Assembly: GCA_027023405.1 (NCBI GenBank) | Contig: JALVVN010000007.1 | Span: forward strand, 125,676 to 189,675 | DNA length: 64,000 bases | Direction of reading: 5' to 3' | Source: Campylobacterales bacterium | GTDB taxonomy: Bacteria; Campylobacterota; Campylobacteria; Campylobacterales; QNZT01 | In this document: positions 26,221 through 35,571 of the stretch, piece after piece | Layout of the letters: the number at the start of each line of letters is the position of its first letter | Numbering within the stretch: the first letter of the stretch is position 1 | Made by a program: the position numbers and the translations under genes | Notes under the pieces: model-generated | Database searches by the model: none | What the model saw: only the letters and a program-made list of their open reading frames with translations | What the model was told of the DNA's origin: nothing

Positions 26221-26281
26221 ATTTATCCTTTTTTGTGGGTTCTCTTATTATACTCTCTTGAAGATTATGATTAGAATTTTT

Positions 26282-26525
26282 GCCCTCGTTGCTTCGCTTC
26301 GCTCCGACTACTCGGCTTGGGACCCTAAAAACGACAAGAAATTGTCGTTTTCTTAACTCTCTCCCGCCCTCGTTGCTTCGCTTCGCTCCGACTACTCGGG
26401 TTGGGACCCTAAAAACGACAAGAAATTGTCGTTTTCTTAACTCTCTCCCGCCCTCGTTGCTTCGCTTCGCTCCGACTACTCGGGTTCCGACCCTAAAAAC
26501 GACAAGAAATTGTCGTTTTCTTAAC
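26282..26525. repeat. Three tandem 84-bp repeats, each with a terminator-like hairpin
   Basis: The 310-base gap between rpe and gspF holds three direct copies with an 84-base period (26282, 26366, 26450; the last ends at about base 76 of the unit). Copies 1 and 2 differ by one base; copy 3 has three or four changes near CGGGTT. Each unit has a GC-rich arm (GCTTCGCTTCGCTCCG, then CCGACTACTCGG) and a perfect hairpin AAAACGACAA-GAAA-TTGTCGTTTT. The hairpin has T-runs in both directions, so it may terminate the secretion operon, whose last stop is at 26531. The plus-strand ORF through the repeats is an artefact of the period being a multiple of three. Confidence 0.85.
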
Positions 26526-26530
26526 GGGTC

Positions 26531-27751
26531 TCACATATTAGCCATGTTCATGGAGAAGATGGGGAGGAGCATGGCAATAACGATGAAGCCGATGGTGGCA
26601 CCGACAAAGAGGATCAACATCGGTTCCATTAGTGAGAGAAAGACATTGATCTTATCTCGGTTTTCGCTAAAGTAGAGATCAGCAAGGTTCTCCATGACCA
26701 TTGGAACTTCACTAGTCTCCTCTCCTAGTGCAATCGCTTGAATAAAAGATTTATCGACATGTTTGCCGTGTTTAGCAAGTGATGAGGAGAACTTTTTGCC
26801 CTCGACCACATCTTTGCTAGCACTCTCAAACTCCTTTTTCATCACTTGGTTATCCAAGATACCGCTTGAGAGTTTCACCGCATGCACAAAGGTCACACCG
26901 CTTCGGGTCAAGACAGAGGTGATATAAGAGAAGCGCGCAAGCTCAAAAGTGCGGATAATCTTTCCAAAGAGAGGGAGTCGAAGCATCGTACTATCAAAGA
27001 GATAGCGAAATCTTGGGCTCTTTTTGAGAAAATAGCTAAAAAGAAGCGATCCGATTATAATCACAGCGACAATATGCAACCAATAGTGCCCCAAAAAATC
27101 ACCGGATGCAATGACAAATTTGGTAATTCCCGGTAACTCTTGCTTGAGCTGTGCAAACATTTTGGTGATCTTGGGCACAACAGTCGTGAGCATAAAAGCG
27201 ACCATAAAGATCGAGATGACGACGATCACCATCGGGTAAATAAGTGCCTGCTTCACCTGTCCGGAGACTTTATCCTGCTCCTCCACAAAACGCGCCATCT
27301 CAAAGAGTACCTCACTCATGCTCCCACTCTCTTCCGCTACCTTGATCGACTGCTTGTAAAAAGAGGGTAATGCAATAATATGTTGCGAATCGAGCGCGGC
27401 ATAAAAGCTATTTCCCTCATTCATACTACTCTCAAGCGAATTGAGAAAATCGACCATTATGCCATCATCTTCATATTGAGACTTCGCAAGCTTGATAACA
27501 TTGACAATCGGAATACCCGATCGCAAATAGATAGCAATATTTTTGGAGAATTGGGCGAGCTGTTTGGAGGTGAGTTTATGCGATCGTTTGAAACTCAAAC
27601 GACTGAGCAATCCTTCACCGCTCTCAGTAATACTATCAAAGAGAATCCCTTTGGCTTTGAGTTTGCGTTTGGCTTCATCTAAATCATTCGCTTCGATTCT
27701 CGCCTTGACCCGCTTACCGTGCGAATCATATCCACTATACTTAAAAATCAT
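26531..27751 (-). CDS. gspF: Type II secretion inner-membrane platform protein GspF
   Basis: The protein (406 residues) has two T2SSF domains (about 70-195 and 272-394), each ending in a membrane helix, e.g. VIVVISIFMVAFMLTTVVPK and MLILFVGATIGFIVIAMLLP. The N-terminal MIFKYSGYDSHGKRVKARIE is the usual GspF/PilC start. GspF is the polytopic platform that links the GspE motor to pseudopilus growth. A PilC role in type IV pili is an alternative, but its place last in the K-to-F operon supports GspF. It starts 1 base after gspE. Confidence 0.92.
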   Translation of the reverse strand: MIFKYSGYDSHGKRVKARIEANDLDEAKRKLKAKGILFDSITESGEGLLSRLSFKRSHKLTSKQLAQFSKNIAIYLRSGIPIVNVIKLAKSQYEDDGIMVDFLNSLESSMNEGNSFYAALDSQHIIALPSFYKQSIKVAEESGSMSEVLFEMARFVEEQDKVSGQVKQALIYPMVIVVISIFMVAFMLTTVVPKITKMFAQLKQELPGITKFVIASGDFLGHYWLHIVAVIIIGSLLFSYFLKKSPRFRYLFDSTMLRLPLFGKIIRTFELARFSYITSVLTRSGVTFVHAVKLSSGILDNQVMKKEFESASKDVVEGKKFSSSLAKHGKHVDKSFIQAIALGEETSEVPMVMENLADLYFSENRDKINVFLSLMEPMLILFVGATIGFIVIAMLLPIFSMNMANM

Positions 27752-27752
27752 A

Positions 27753-29276
27753 CTAATCTTTCAATCCTACGCGAATCACCTCTTTGAGCGAAGTTTCACC
27801 TTCAAGTAGGAGCTCAAGCAGTTTTTCGGAGATCGTACGCATCCCTTTTTGGCGCATCTTTTCACGAATCTCAAAGTCGGTCATTTGATTTTTGAGCATC
27901 ATCTTCACATCCTCATCCATCAAGAGCAGTTCACCCACAGCATGTCTGCCTTGATAACCGGTAAAGTTACACGCTTTACACCCCTTCTCTTTATAGATGA
28001 GATGATGTGGATCGATATGAAACTCTTCAGCAATCTCTTTTGGGAGGTGATCTTTTTCCTTGCACTCCGGACAAAGCTTTCGCACCAACCGTTGCGCCAA
28101 CACACCCAAAAGCGACGAAGTGATCAAAAAGTCATCAATTCCCATCTCAACCAAACGCGTAATTGCCGCAGCAGCGTTATTGGTATGGAGTGTCGAGAGC
28201 ATCAAGTGACCTGTGAGTGCGGCTTGAATCGCAATCTCCGCCGTCTCTTTGTCACGAATTTCACCCACCATCACGATATCAGGATCTTGCCGGAGGATTG
28301 AACGAAGTCCGGAGGAAAAAGTGAGCCCTGTTTTAGTATTGACTTGGATTTGGTTGATATTGTCCGCTTTATACTCGACCGGATCTTCGACAGTAATAAT
28401 ATTTTTATCCGGGGTCGCCACCAGTTGCAAAAAGGTGTGCAGTGTCGTTGACTTACCGCTTCCCGTAGGTCCCGTAACGAGGATCATCCCATGTGCGTGA
28501 TCGAGTAGCTTTTTAAAGTGACGCGTCAAATCCTCTTTGAATCCAAGATTCTCCAATGTCGGGATGTGGCTTGACTCCATCAAGATACGCATCACCACCC
28601 GCTCACCGTAATAGGTCGGTAAAACCGAAACCCGCACATCCAGCCCCTTACCGGCGATCTTCACCTGCGTTCTTCCATCTTGCGGAATCCGTTTTTCGGA
28701 GATGTCAAGATTGGAGATAACCTTGATACGGGAAACAACAAGCGCAATAATATTTTTATCGAGATCGACATGCTTGATCAATACACCGTCGATACGAAAG
28801 CGCACCACACCACGATGCTCATGCATCTCGATATGGATATCACTTGCACCCTTCTTGATCGCTTGATAGAAGAGTGAATTAACAAATTTAATAATCGGTG
28901 CTGACTCTTCACTCGTCAAAATATCGGAACTGGTTTGCAAAAACTCCGCAAGAGAGATATCCTCCTCCAAAAGCTCACTCTCACTCTCTTCATTAATCGT
29001 CGAGGAGAGTTCATTGTCGGTTTTGATCTCCAAAAATCGATGATAGAGCCTCTCATACGACTCTTTGTCCAGCATCGCAATCGGAAAATCGACATCGATC
29101 TTACTGAGATAGTTGAAGCTATCACTCAAATGCTCTTTATCTATGATAGTATAGATTTGATCATCGATTTTGGTAAAGAGAAGTGAATTTTTGACCGCCA
29201 GATCGAGATCAACACCCTCCACTATTTCGGGGAAGAGATCGAGATCAAAAAATTCAGGAATATTACTTAACTGCAT
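27753..29276 (-). CDS. gspE: Type II secretion ATPase GspE
   Basis: The 507-residue protein has an N-terminal GspE_N region, then the ATPase: Walker A MILVTGPTGSGKSTTLHTFL, Asp box ITVEDPVEYKADNINQIQV, Walker B DPDIVMVGEIRDKETAEIA and His box TGHLMLSTLHTNNA. A four-cysteine zinc motif (CPEC...CKAC) is near 410-445, as in GspE and PilB. It is a cytoplasmic hexameric motor for pseudopilin addition and removal. It lies between gspD and gspF with no gaps. Confidence 0.94.
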   Translation of the reverse strand: MQLSNIPEFFDLDLFPEIVEGVDLDLAVKNSLLFTKIDDQIYTIIDKEHLSDSFNYLSKIDVDFPIAMLDKESYERLYHRFLEIKTDNELSSTINEESESELLEEDISLAEFLQTSSDILTSEESAPIIKFVNSLFYQAIKKGASDIHIEMHEHRGVVRFRIDGVLIKHVDLDKNIIALVVSRIKVISNLDISEKRIPQDGRTQVKIAGKGLDVRVSVLPTYYGERVVMRILMESSHIPTLENLGFKEDLTRHFKKLLDHAHGMILVTGPTGSGKSTTLHTFLQLVATPDKNIITVEDPVEYKADNINQIQVNTKTGLTFSSGLRSILRQDPDIVMVGEIRDKETAEIAIQAALTGHLMLSTLHTNNAAAAITRLVEMGIDDFLITSSLLGVLAQRLVRKLCPECKEKDHLPKEIAEEFHIDPHHLIYKEKGCKACNFTGYQGRHAVGELLLMDEDVKMMLKNQMTDFEIREKMRQKGMRTISEKLLELLLEGETSLKEVIRVGLKD

Positions 29277-31430
29277 CTATTCCGCACCCTCATCAATCGC
29301 TTCACGAAATACCTCTTTGCCTGAAGCATCATAGTAAACCGCAGTTTTATTACCGTAATCATCGATCAAAATCTCTTTGGTCAAACCGGTTGTATCCAAG
29401 TGTGTATGCTCATCTAAGATCATCGACTCTTGTGCCGCCGCTTGTTGTGTATCAACCACTTCTCCCACTACCTCTTGCGGATCTTTCCCCTCTTTGAGTG
29501 TACGATTGAACCGCTTTGCCAAATCATACTCCAAACTTGAGAGTTGAGAGAGTGAATCTTTGAGCGTCGCTAAATCCTCACTTCGTTTGACAATATATGG
29601 CGTAATCATAATCACAAGATTTTTACGATCATAAGACTTGCTTCGATCTCGAAAAGGAATACCCAAAATAGGAATATCACCTAAAAATGGTATCTTACTT
29701 GTACTCTCATCACTCTTATCTTTGCTAAGTCCTCCTATGATCACCGTCTCACCGTTCATCACGATCGAGCTTGTCTTAACCTCTCGTTTCGTAGTTGTCG
29801 GTTGTGCGGTGTTCTGCTTATCATTTTTCTCCACATCTTCACTTTTTACCGTCACATCCAAAGAGACTTTATTATCTGCGGAGATGCGAGGCTTGACTTT
29901 GAGCGTGAGACCAATATCTTCTCGTGAATAGTTGTTGATCGGTACTGCTGTGACGGAGCTTGCCTGTGATGTCTGGGTCAAGATTGACTCTGTTTGCCCA
30001 ACATAGATTGAAGACTCTTTGTTATTGATACAAAGAATCGAAGGCTCAGAGAGTATCTTTGTCGCACCGTTGATATCAAGCAGGTCAACGGTAATACCTG
30101 TCGCCAACGCCTTTTTAAAGGTGGGTAATTTTAAGTTTGCAAGTGTTTTGACCGTCGTAAGCGGACTCAAACTTCCACCTAGCAGTTTCATTCCCACACC
30201 ATAGAGACCGCTATTACTCGAAATACCTGCCAATACTTCATATTTCGCTCCAAGCGCTTTCGCTTTCTTCTCACTGATCTCTAAAATCTTTGCCACTACA
30301 TAGACCTGCTGTCTCTCGACATCAAGTGATTGAATGACATTACGAATCTCTTTGAGTTCACTCTCTGTCGCATAGACGATCACCGCATTAAGCTCAGCAT
30401 CAACCGTAACAGTCGGCTTATCTTTATCACCGGTAATCGAAGGCTTGATGCGTTCAGTTTTGATAATAGGTGGTAGTCGTTTCCCTCTCACTCCTCTTTG
30501 AGGTATATGTGTCGTAACAATCTTCTCCTTCTCTTCAACTTTAGGCTTGGCAAAAGATTTGTCCGCAAGCAACTTTTCCAAAGTTTTGACAATCTCTGTC
30601 GCATCGGCATTTTTGATGTAGATGATCTCCATCTTTTTATCGACTGTCTCATCCGCCTTATCCATCTTTTTGATAAAGGGCATCACCCTTGCGATATTAT
30701 TACTATTCCCGACAAGCACGATTGAGTTACTTGCATCATCTGAAAAAACCGTCACCCGTTGCGTCTGAATACGGTTATCAAACATGGCGTTGACAAGTTG
30801 TCTTGCTTTGGGATAGACGCTTTTTGCCTGGGCATTTTGTAGTGTGATAAACGAGACACGATTATCTCGATCTTTATCAAGATGGCGGATAATGTTTTTG
30901 ATCGTTTTGATATTTTCAGGATAATCTGTCACGACAATAGAGTTGTTTTCATTTGAGAGTGAAATCTTCCCATAACGAGAAAGGAGAAAATTCACTTGTC
31001 TCAAAATGGTTCTCACATTGAGATTTTCAATTGGAATAATCGCCGTCTCTACTTCACCGATTTGGCTCTGTCCATACATTGGTGGCGCCGATTTGGAAGC
31101 GTCACTACTTTTGATCACCTTCAAAAAGCCGTTACCGGTATCTCGAAGCGTATACCCCTTAGAAACTAAAATATTTTTCAAAAGCGAAAAGACTTGTGAC
31201 TTTTTAATAGGCTTGACTGAAATATAGTCAACCGTACCGGTCACCTTTTTGGAGATCAAGATATTTTTCCCTGTAATCTTCGCAACCATCTTGATAAAGT
31301 CGGTAATTTTCAAATCTTTGAAGTTAATATTGACTTCATCCCGATTGGTCTCTCTAAATTTCGTCTGAGCATTGAGTGTTCCATACAGTGTCGAAACCAA
31401 TGCCAGTGACAATACAATTTTTCTCATCAT
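29277..31430 (-). CDS. gspD: Type II secretion outer-membrane secretin GspD
   Basis: A signal peptide (VLSLALVSTLYGTLNA) is followed by the N0 domain (VNINFKDLKITDFIKMVAKI), three N domains with the typical IYIKNADATEIVKTLEKLL pattern and a basic linker in the third, and the secretin domain from about 400. The secretin signature is VIIGGLSKDKSDESTSKIPF then LGDIPILGIPFR. Length 717 is normal. It forms the outer-membrane gate of the system. A C-terminal tail of about 100 residues, rich in D and E, could serve for pilotin or export contacts. Confidence 0.95.
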   Translation of the reverse strand: MMRKIVLSLALVSTLYGTLNAQTKFRETNRDEVNINFKDLKITDFIKMVAKITGKNILISKKVTGTVDYISVKPIKKSQVFSLLKNILVSKGYTLRDTGNGFLKVIKSSDASKSAPPMYGQSQIGEVETAIIPIENLNVRTILRQVNFLLSRYGKISLSNENNSIVVTDYPENIKTIKNIIRHLDKDRDNRVSFITLQNAQAKSVYPKARQLVNAMFDNRIQTQRVTVFSDDASNSIVLVGNSNNIARVMPFIKKMDKADETVDKKMEIIYIKNADATEIVKTLEKLLADKSFAKPKVEEKEKIVTTHIPQRGVRGKRLPPIIKTERIKPSITGDKDKPTVTVDAELNAVIVYATESELKEIRNVIQSLDVERQQVYVVAKILEISEKKAKALGAKYEVLAGISSNSGLYGVGMKLLGGSLSPLTTVKTLANLKLPTFKKALATGITVDLLDINGATKILSEPSILCINNKESSIYVGQTESILTQTSQASSVTAVPINNYSREDIGLTLKVKPRISADNKVSLDVTVKSEDVEKNDKQNTAQPTTTKREVKTSSIVMNGETVIIGGLSKDKSDESTSKIPFLGDIPILGIPFRDRSKSYDRKNLVIMITPYIVKRSEDLATLKDSLSQLSSLEYDLAKRFNRTLKEGKDPQEVVGEVVDTQQAAAQESMILDEHTHLDTTGLTKEILIDDYGNKTAVYYDASGKEVFREAIDEGAE

Positions 31431-31436
31431 AACCCC

Positions 31437-32255
31437 CTAATTTACACTAAAATCCAACTCTTTCTCTTGACCATTTCGAAGTACCGTCAAAGATAAAGAC
31501 TCTAAATTATCTGCATTATTATAATATTTCATCACATCTCCAAGCGAGTGAATCTCATTACCGTCAATCGCTTTGATCACATCACCTGAACGAAGCCCTG
31601 CTTTATCAAAAAAACTCCCTCTCTTGACATAATTGACTCGAAACCCCACCAATTCACCCTCTCGTCGCATCTCCTGAATACGAATATTATTCCAAATTTT
31701 ATCCGGGTTTCTCAGGTAACTCTTCATCTCCTCATGTGTTAACGAAACCGGTGTATCCTCATCCTCCTGCGAAGATGCACCACCACCGGAAAAAGATGAT
31801 TGATGCTGACGCTGTCGCTTCTCCTCCTCTCCATCGAGAAGGACATAATAATTTTTACCGTTTTTCTCAAAAACTACCTTTCTTTCCCCCACACGATTGA
31901 GTTCATAACCGCGGAATTTCTCACCGATATAGATAAATTTGCTCTCACCTCCATCCTCAATGATGATAAAGCTGGCATCACCACCGAGATAGGTACCTTT
32001 GAGCTTGATATCTTCAAGTTTTTGACCATCATCCTCTGTTGGTTTCTCTTGCGGAATCTCTACTTTGTTACCGATGATTTTATTGGCAAGATAGAGCGAA
32101 TAGTGGTAATTATATTGCGTGCTATGTTTCGCCCTCATCGGTGGTGCTTTTTGCAAAAAAATCTCTGAAACACTCCAAAGAAGCTTTGCCACAATCAAAG
32201 GCAAAGCGATAAAGAGAAGAAAAAAACGAAGCTTTTTGCTAAAAGTGTGATTCAT
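31437..32255 (-). CDS. gspC: GspC-like inner-membrane clamp protein with PDZ domain
   Basis: A short cytoplasmic start and one membrane helix (FFLLFIALPLIVAKLLWSVS) precede a homology region (LKGTYLGGDASFIIIEDG, KVVFEKNGKNYYVLL) and a C-terminal PDZ domain (about 190-270; RSGDVIKAIDGNEIHSLGDV). This is the plan of GspC, which contacts the secretin and binds substrates. A Ser/Gly/Asp-rich linker lies between the regions. It overlaps the GspN-like gene by 17 bases and precedes gspD by 6. Confidence 0.88.
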   Translation of the reverse strand: MNHTFSKKLRFFLLFIALPLIVAKLLWSVSEIFLQKAPPMRAKHSTQYNYHYSLYLANKIIGNKVEIPQEKPTEDDGQKLEDIKLKGTYLGGDASFIIIEDGGESKFIYIGEKFRGYELNRVGERKVVFEKNGKNYYVLLDGEEEKRQRQHQSSFSGGGASSQEDEDTPVSLTHEEMKSYLRNPDKIWNNIRIQEMRREGELVGFRVNYVKRGSFFDKAGLRSGDVIKAIDGNEIHSLGDVMKYYNNADNLESLSLTVLRNGQEKELDFSVN

Positions 32256-32754
32256 AGAGATAGCCCTCCTTCGTTTTTCTAAAGTTCTCTCTGAGAATTT
32301 GATTGTGCCGAAAAGATTTACTTGGGTGCAGTATCAAATGCACCTTCCGATCCTGAAGATCAATCTCCCCCTCAAGCGTTCCAAAGGCACCCTCACCTTC
32401 AATCTTTGCAACATTATAGTGCAAGATAGAGTGTGTGATATGCAACGCTTTTGCACTGGTCTTGACCATATCCGCTACCGATGTACTAGGCTTCACCCCT
32501 GTCAAATCAATGCGATTATAGAAGATCCACGGTTTGATTGATGCGTGTTCAATCTTCAAAGAGTCGATCCCGTCGTAACCGATATGCACCTCTTTAAGCA
32601 CTAGATCAACCCATCGATCTTGACTCTCTTTGGCATGGATTTGAATATGCTCCTTTTGGAGTAAAGATTCCAGAGTATAGAGTAAATTGAGCTTGGGCAT
32701 AAAGAGGACTAAACCGATGAAAAAAAGTACACATGCTAACAACAATTTTTTCAT
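32239..32754 (-). CDS. GspN-like type II secretion accessory protein
   Basis: The 171-residue protein has one N-terminal membrane helix (LLLACVLFFIGLVLFMPKL) and a short beta-rich periplasmic domain (VDLVLKEVHIGYDGIDSLKI, then IEGEGAFGTLEGEIDLQD). The plan and its place between gspM and gspC fit GspN, an accessory protein of uncertain role. Sequence likeness is weak, so position carries most of the call. It overlaps both neighbours, so it is translated with them. Confidence 0.65.
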   Translation of the reverse strand: MKKLLLACVLFFIGLVLFMPKLNLLYTLESLLQKEHIQIHAKESQDRWVDLVLKEVHIGYDGIDSLKIEHASIKPWIFYNRIDLTGVKPSTSVADMVKTSAKALHITHSILHYNVAKIEGEGAFGTLEGEIDLQDRKVHLILHPSKSFRHNQILRENFRKTKEGYLYESHF

Positions 32755-33143
32755 TTGGCAATCTCCACCCGCAAATTGACTCCGGCATCTGAAACCCTAG
32801 TAATCTCAAGGTTTTTAATCTGGAGCGAAGAGTTCTCGATCTTCCGTAGCAATCGTGAAAGGGTTGATGCCGAAAGATTCTCATAGACAAAAATTTCCGC
32901 ATTGGCTTTAGGGATACGATTTTGAACCGGTGCAATGCGACTCAAGGTTTCCATCGTTCGTTTGCTTGCATGCTTATCAAAGCGTTGTTTCAACTGCTTG
33001 AGTGCTTTGGCTTGGGTCTCAAACGCACTCAAGGCTTGCGCCGAGGCAAGATAGTCAGCTTTAGCTCGTTGTGCCATTGTATAGCTGATTCCCAACACTA
33101 CCACTGCCAATAGTGCCACCAAGATCAATGTCCGTTTACTCAT
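32751..33143 (-). CDS. GspM-like type II secretion protein
   Basis: A single membrane helix (LILVALLAVVVLGISYTM) is followed by a coiled-coil stretch (about 33-65) and a small ferredoxin-like domain (STLSRLLRKIENSSLQIKNL), which is the plan of GspM. GspM pairs with GspL in the inner-membrane platform. It has 130 residues and overlaps gspL by 4 bases and the GspN-like gene by 4. Confidence 0.75.
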   Translation of the reverse strand: MSKRTLILVALLAVVVLGISYTMAQRAKADYLASAQALSAFETQAKALKQLKQRFDKHASKRTMETLSRIAPVQNRIPKANAEIFVYENLSASTLSRLLRKIENSSLQIKNLEITRVSDAGVNLRVEIAK

Positions 33144-34081
33144 AGTGCAATCCTTGCAGAGAGGATATTCTCCTGCATCTGTGTACTTAGCACTTTACCA
33201 ATACGCTTCAGCGCTTGCGTCATGCTGTTTTGACGAGTTGGATCTGCTAAATGTAACTTCACCGCCATCTCCTTCTCTCCTAACTCAATCGACTCAAAAT
33301 AATCACCCTCTCTGAGATTGATTTTTGAAAGAGCATAAAGCGCTTTTCTAAGCTTCTTCTGCTTTGCAAACTTTTTCCCCAAAGATTTTTGAATACTGCG
33401 TATTTGAATCATCGTAGGAGGTAATTTGTTCTCTTTGATGATCTCACTGCGCTTCTGATCTAAATCATTTTGTGCCTTTTTATAGATGAAATACTCTCCC
33501 AAAAACGCAACCAATAAAAGCGCTACCAACACAGAAGCCAATATAATATCACGCTTCGGAAGTATCTCATCCCCACCAGGGGAGAGTCGAATCTTATGCC
33601 GTCCAAGTACGGCATCTTTGAGATGTTCCGCAATTTTCGAATCGGAGTTCACACAACTACGAGGTACCTGAATAATAATATCATCAATATTCATCAGTGC
33701 CGCTTTTTCGTTGATCGTCGTACACTCTTTGATACCTCCCAAAGCATCTTGCGCAAAGTAGATCTCTTTGATCTTGCTTTTGGCAGGGAAAATTTTCTCA
33801 AGCTCCTTCTGAATCTGCTCTTTATTGTACGCCATCACGATAAACTCGCCATCTCCCGCACGCCTGATCTCATAGCTATAACGCCCCTCAGGTAAATTCC
33901 CTTCAAAAACAGAGGGAGCCAAGTTTCTTGCTTTGGCAAGGCTCTTGACAGGTAGCTTCACCTTCTTGACCCAATAGAACTCTGGAGCCAAAATAACGGT
34001 AAAATCACCGTTTCGTATAAATTTATCTTTTTTGGTAATAAAGAGTGCTTCTCGTTTTTGTCTACCAAACGCGTTTCTCAA
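33140..34081 (-). CDS. GspL-like type II secretion inner-membrane protein
   Basis: The protein has an actin-like cytoplasmic half (LFITKKDKFIRNGDFTVILA, then EQIQKELEKIFPAKSKIKEI), one membrane helix at about 195-215 (VLVALLLVAFLGEYFIY) and a periplasmic coiled coil with a small C-terminal domain. This fits GspL, which holds GspE to the membrane. The cytoplasmic part is shorter than in classical GspL. The track start (TTG at 34117) lacks a ribosome site and overlaps gspK by 56 bases. A TTG at 34081 has AAGAGGA upstream and a 20-base overlap, so I prefer it; 34108 (ATG) is also possible. Confidence 0.75.
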   Translation of the reverse strand: MRNAFGRQKREALFITKKDKFIRNGDFTVILAPEFYWVKKVKLPVKSLAKARNLAPSVFEGNLPEGRYSYEIRRAGDGEFIVMAYNKEQIQKELEKIFPAKSKIKEIYFAQDALGGIKECTTINEKAALMNIDDIIIQVPRSCVNSDSKIAEHLKDAVLGRHKIRLSPGGDEILPKRDIILASVLVALLLVAFLGEYFIYKKAQNDLDQKRSEIIKENKLPPTMIQIRSIQKSLGKKFAKQKKLRKALYALSKINLREGDYFESIELGEKEMAVKLHLADPTRQNSMTQALKRIGKVLSTQMQENILSARIAL

Positions 34082-34994
34082 TGTTGCTAATCCTCTTGGT
34101 GTTGACATCGTAGTCAAAAGAGATCTCCTCTCTTGAATCCGTGCGGTTTAAAATAACAGTACATCTTACTAAATATTTGCTTTTAGAACTATATTGTGAA
34201 ATATTATATATTTTTTTTAATTTACCCATAGCTTCTGAATTGGCTTCTTGGCAGAGGTCCACTCCCTCTCCCAACTGCATCTCATCCTCAACAATTAGTG
34301 GCATTGTCACTATCGCATGTTCAGATGAACAATCAAACATTCCATACACCTTGGGATCACCGAAGTAGAAATATTTATCAAACTCTTCTTGGGTAATTTT
34401 ATAGATGTTGCTATCACTATTTTGACGATAATAATAATCTTCCATCTTTTTTATCTCATCAAAATCATAGAGCCTTCCCTGTCGGATGTTGATGCTCTCC
34501 TTTGCCATTTCACTTTCACCGCTCCTCTCTAATAGATCAGGATCCATTGTATCCAGTAGTATGGCTTCAAAAAGATAGGGATCGCTCAAATCAAAACGGC
34601 GTAAAAATTTTTCGATCGCACGATTGTAAAGTGTCGCTGCCTCCATCTTACTACTATTGGTTTCACTCTCCACAATAGTTTGCAACATCGCATTGAGATT
34701 GAGACGATCCATGAGTGAATGCACACGAAACCCCGGCATTAAACCGCTTTTTGAATCAACTATGGGGGAATCAAAAGAGAAGCTCAAAAATGCTTGAAGC
34801 TTTTCACTGCTGTTAATATCAAATTTTTGCACCATCTTGGAAAAGTCGGCAAAAAGGAGATTAAATTGATTTTGGTTATGCAGATCTTCTACACGATCAA
34901 AACGCTCCTTGGTAATCGAAAGAGACCAGAGTATCAATGCTGTGATCACAGCGATAAATCCCAAGGTTATCAGTAAAACAATCCCTTTTTTCAT
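34062..34994 (-). CDS. gspK: GspK-like minor pseudopilin
   Basis: The leader MKKG then IVLLITLGFIAVITALILWS is a prepilin signal without Glu5, which is the hallmark of GspK, the tip subunit of the pseudopilus. The body is long for a pseudopilin (310 residues), with the helical insert region (about 100-190) and two late cysteines (MFDCSSEH, VDLCQEA) plus another in VRCTVIL. It is first in the K-L-M-N-C-D-E-F operon and divergent from gspG with an 79-base gap. Confidence 0.85.
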   Translation of the reverse strand: MKKGIVLLITLGFIAVITALILWSLSITKERFDRVEDLHNQNQFNLLFADFSKMVQKFDINSSEKLQAFLSFSFDSPIVDSKSGLMPGFRVHSLMDRLNLNAMLQTIVESETNSSKMEAATLYNRAIEKFLRRFDLSDPYLFEAILLDTMDPDLLERSGESEMAKESINIRQGRLYDFDEIKKMEDYYYRQNSDSNIYKITQEEFDKYFYFGDPKVYGMFDCSSEHAIVTMPLIVEDEMQLGEGVDLCQEANSEAMGKLKKIYNISQYSSKSKYLVRCTVILNRTDSREEISFDYDVNTKRISNIEKRVW

Positions 34995-35073
34995 GTAGAA
35001 CCTACTTTCATTAATTTTATATAAAGCTAAATAAAGTAAAATATTTTATTAAATTAAGACTTAAAGGATAGCT

Positions 35074-35493
35074 ATGAGAAAAGCGTTTTCATTGATTGAG
35101 ATTATGATTGTTATCATTATCATCGGATTGTTAGCAGGTTTGGTACTTCCAAACCTCTTAGGGCAGGGAGAACAAGCAAAACGAAAGATTGTCTGTATTC
35201 AGATGAAGAGTATCAAAGATGCTCTCAAGAGCTTCAAGATGCAAAACGGTACTTATCCAACAACCGAAGAGGGCATCGCCGCATTGGTAACAAATCCTGA
35301 TCCTGAAAAATATAAGAGCTTTCCGGATGGTGGCTTTTTAGACGGCAAAAAACCACTTGATCCGTGGAGCAATCCCTATATCTACACCAACGACGACGGT
35401 AAAATTGAAATTATTTCACTCGGTGCCGATGGTAAAGAGGGTGGTAGCAAGGAGAATGCAGATATCTCGATGAGCCAGTGTGAAGCGCATTAA
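35074..35493 (+). CDS. gspG: Major pseudopilin GspG
   Basis: The prepilin signal is MRKAFSLIEIMIVIIIIGLL with Glu5. The rest is classic GspG: LVLPNLLGQGEQAKRKIVCI, QNGTYPTTEEGIAALVTNP, DPWSNPYIYTNDDGKIEIIS and the Ca2+-loop LGADGKEGGSKENADIS. It builds the shaft of the pseudopilus. Length is 139 residues. AAAGGATAG precedes the ATG. It is transcribed away from the rest of the secretion genes and ends convergent with the RND permease. Confidence 0.95.
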   Translation: MRKAFSLIEIMIVIIIIGLLAGLVLPNLLGQGEQAKRKIVCIQMKSIKDALKSFKMQNGTYPTTEEGIAALVTNPDPEKYKSFPDGGFLDGKKPLDPWSNPYIYTNDDGKIEIISLGADGKEGGSKENADISMSQCEAH

Positions 35494-35519
35494 TCAAACG
35501 CTTCACAACCGGATAAGGT

Positions 35520-35535
35520 GCGGAAAACTTTCCGC
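35520..35535. terminator. Inverted repeat between gspG and the convergent RND gene
   Basis: GCGGAAAACTTTCCGC (7-bp arms around AC) lies 27 bases past the gspG stop and 37 bases past the stop of the convergent permease gene. No clear U-run follows, so termination is inferred from position. Confidence 0.4.
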
Positions 35536-35571
35536 TCCCCTACCCCTAAATATTCCCCTAATTCCTTACTT

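Noticed and set aside
26280-26675. 131-residue plus-strand ORF made of repeats LLRFAPTTR / LKTTRNCRFLN
   Set aside because: It is created by the 84-base repeat period (28 codons), runs through hairpins, and its end overlaps gspF antisense.
27849-28301. 150-residue plus-strand ORF
   Set aside because: Antisense shadow of gspE; the zinc-site region gives an open frame by chance.
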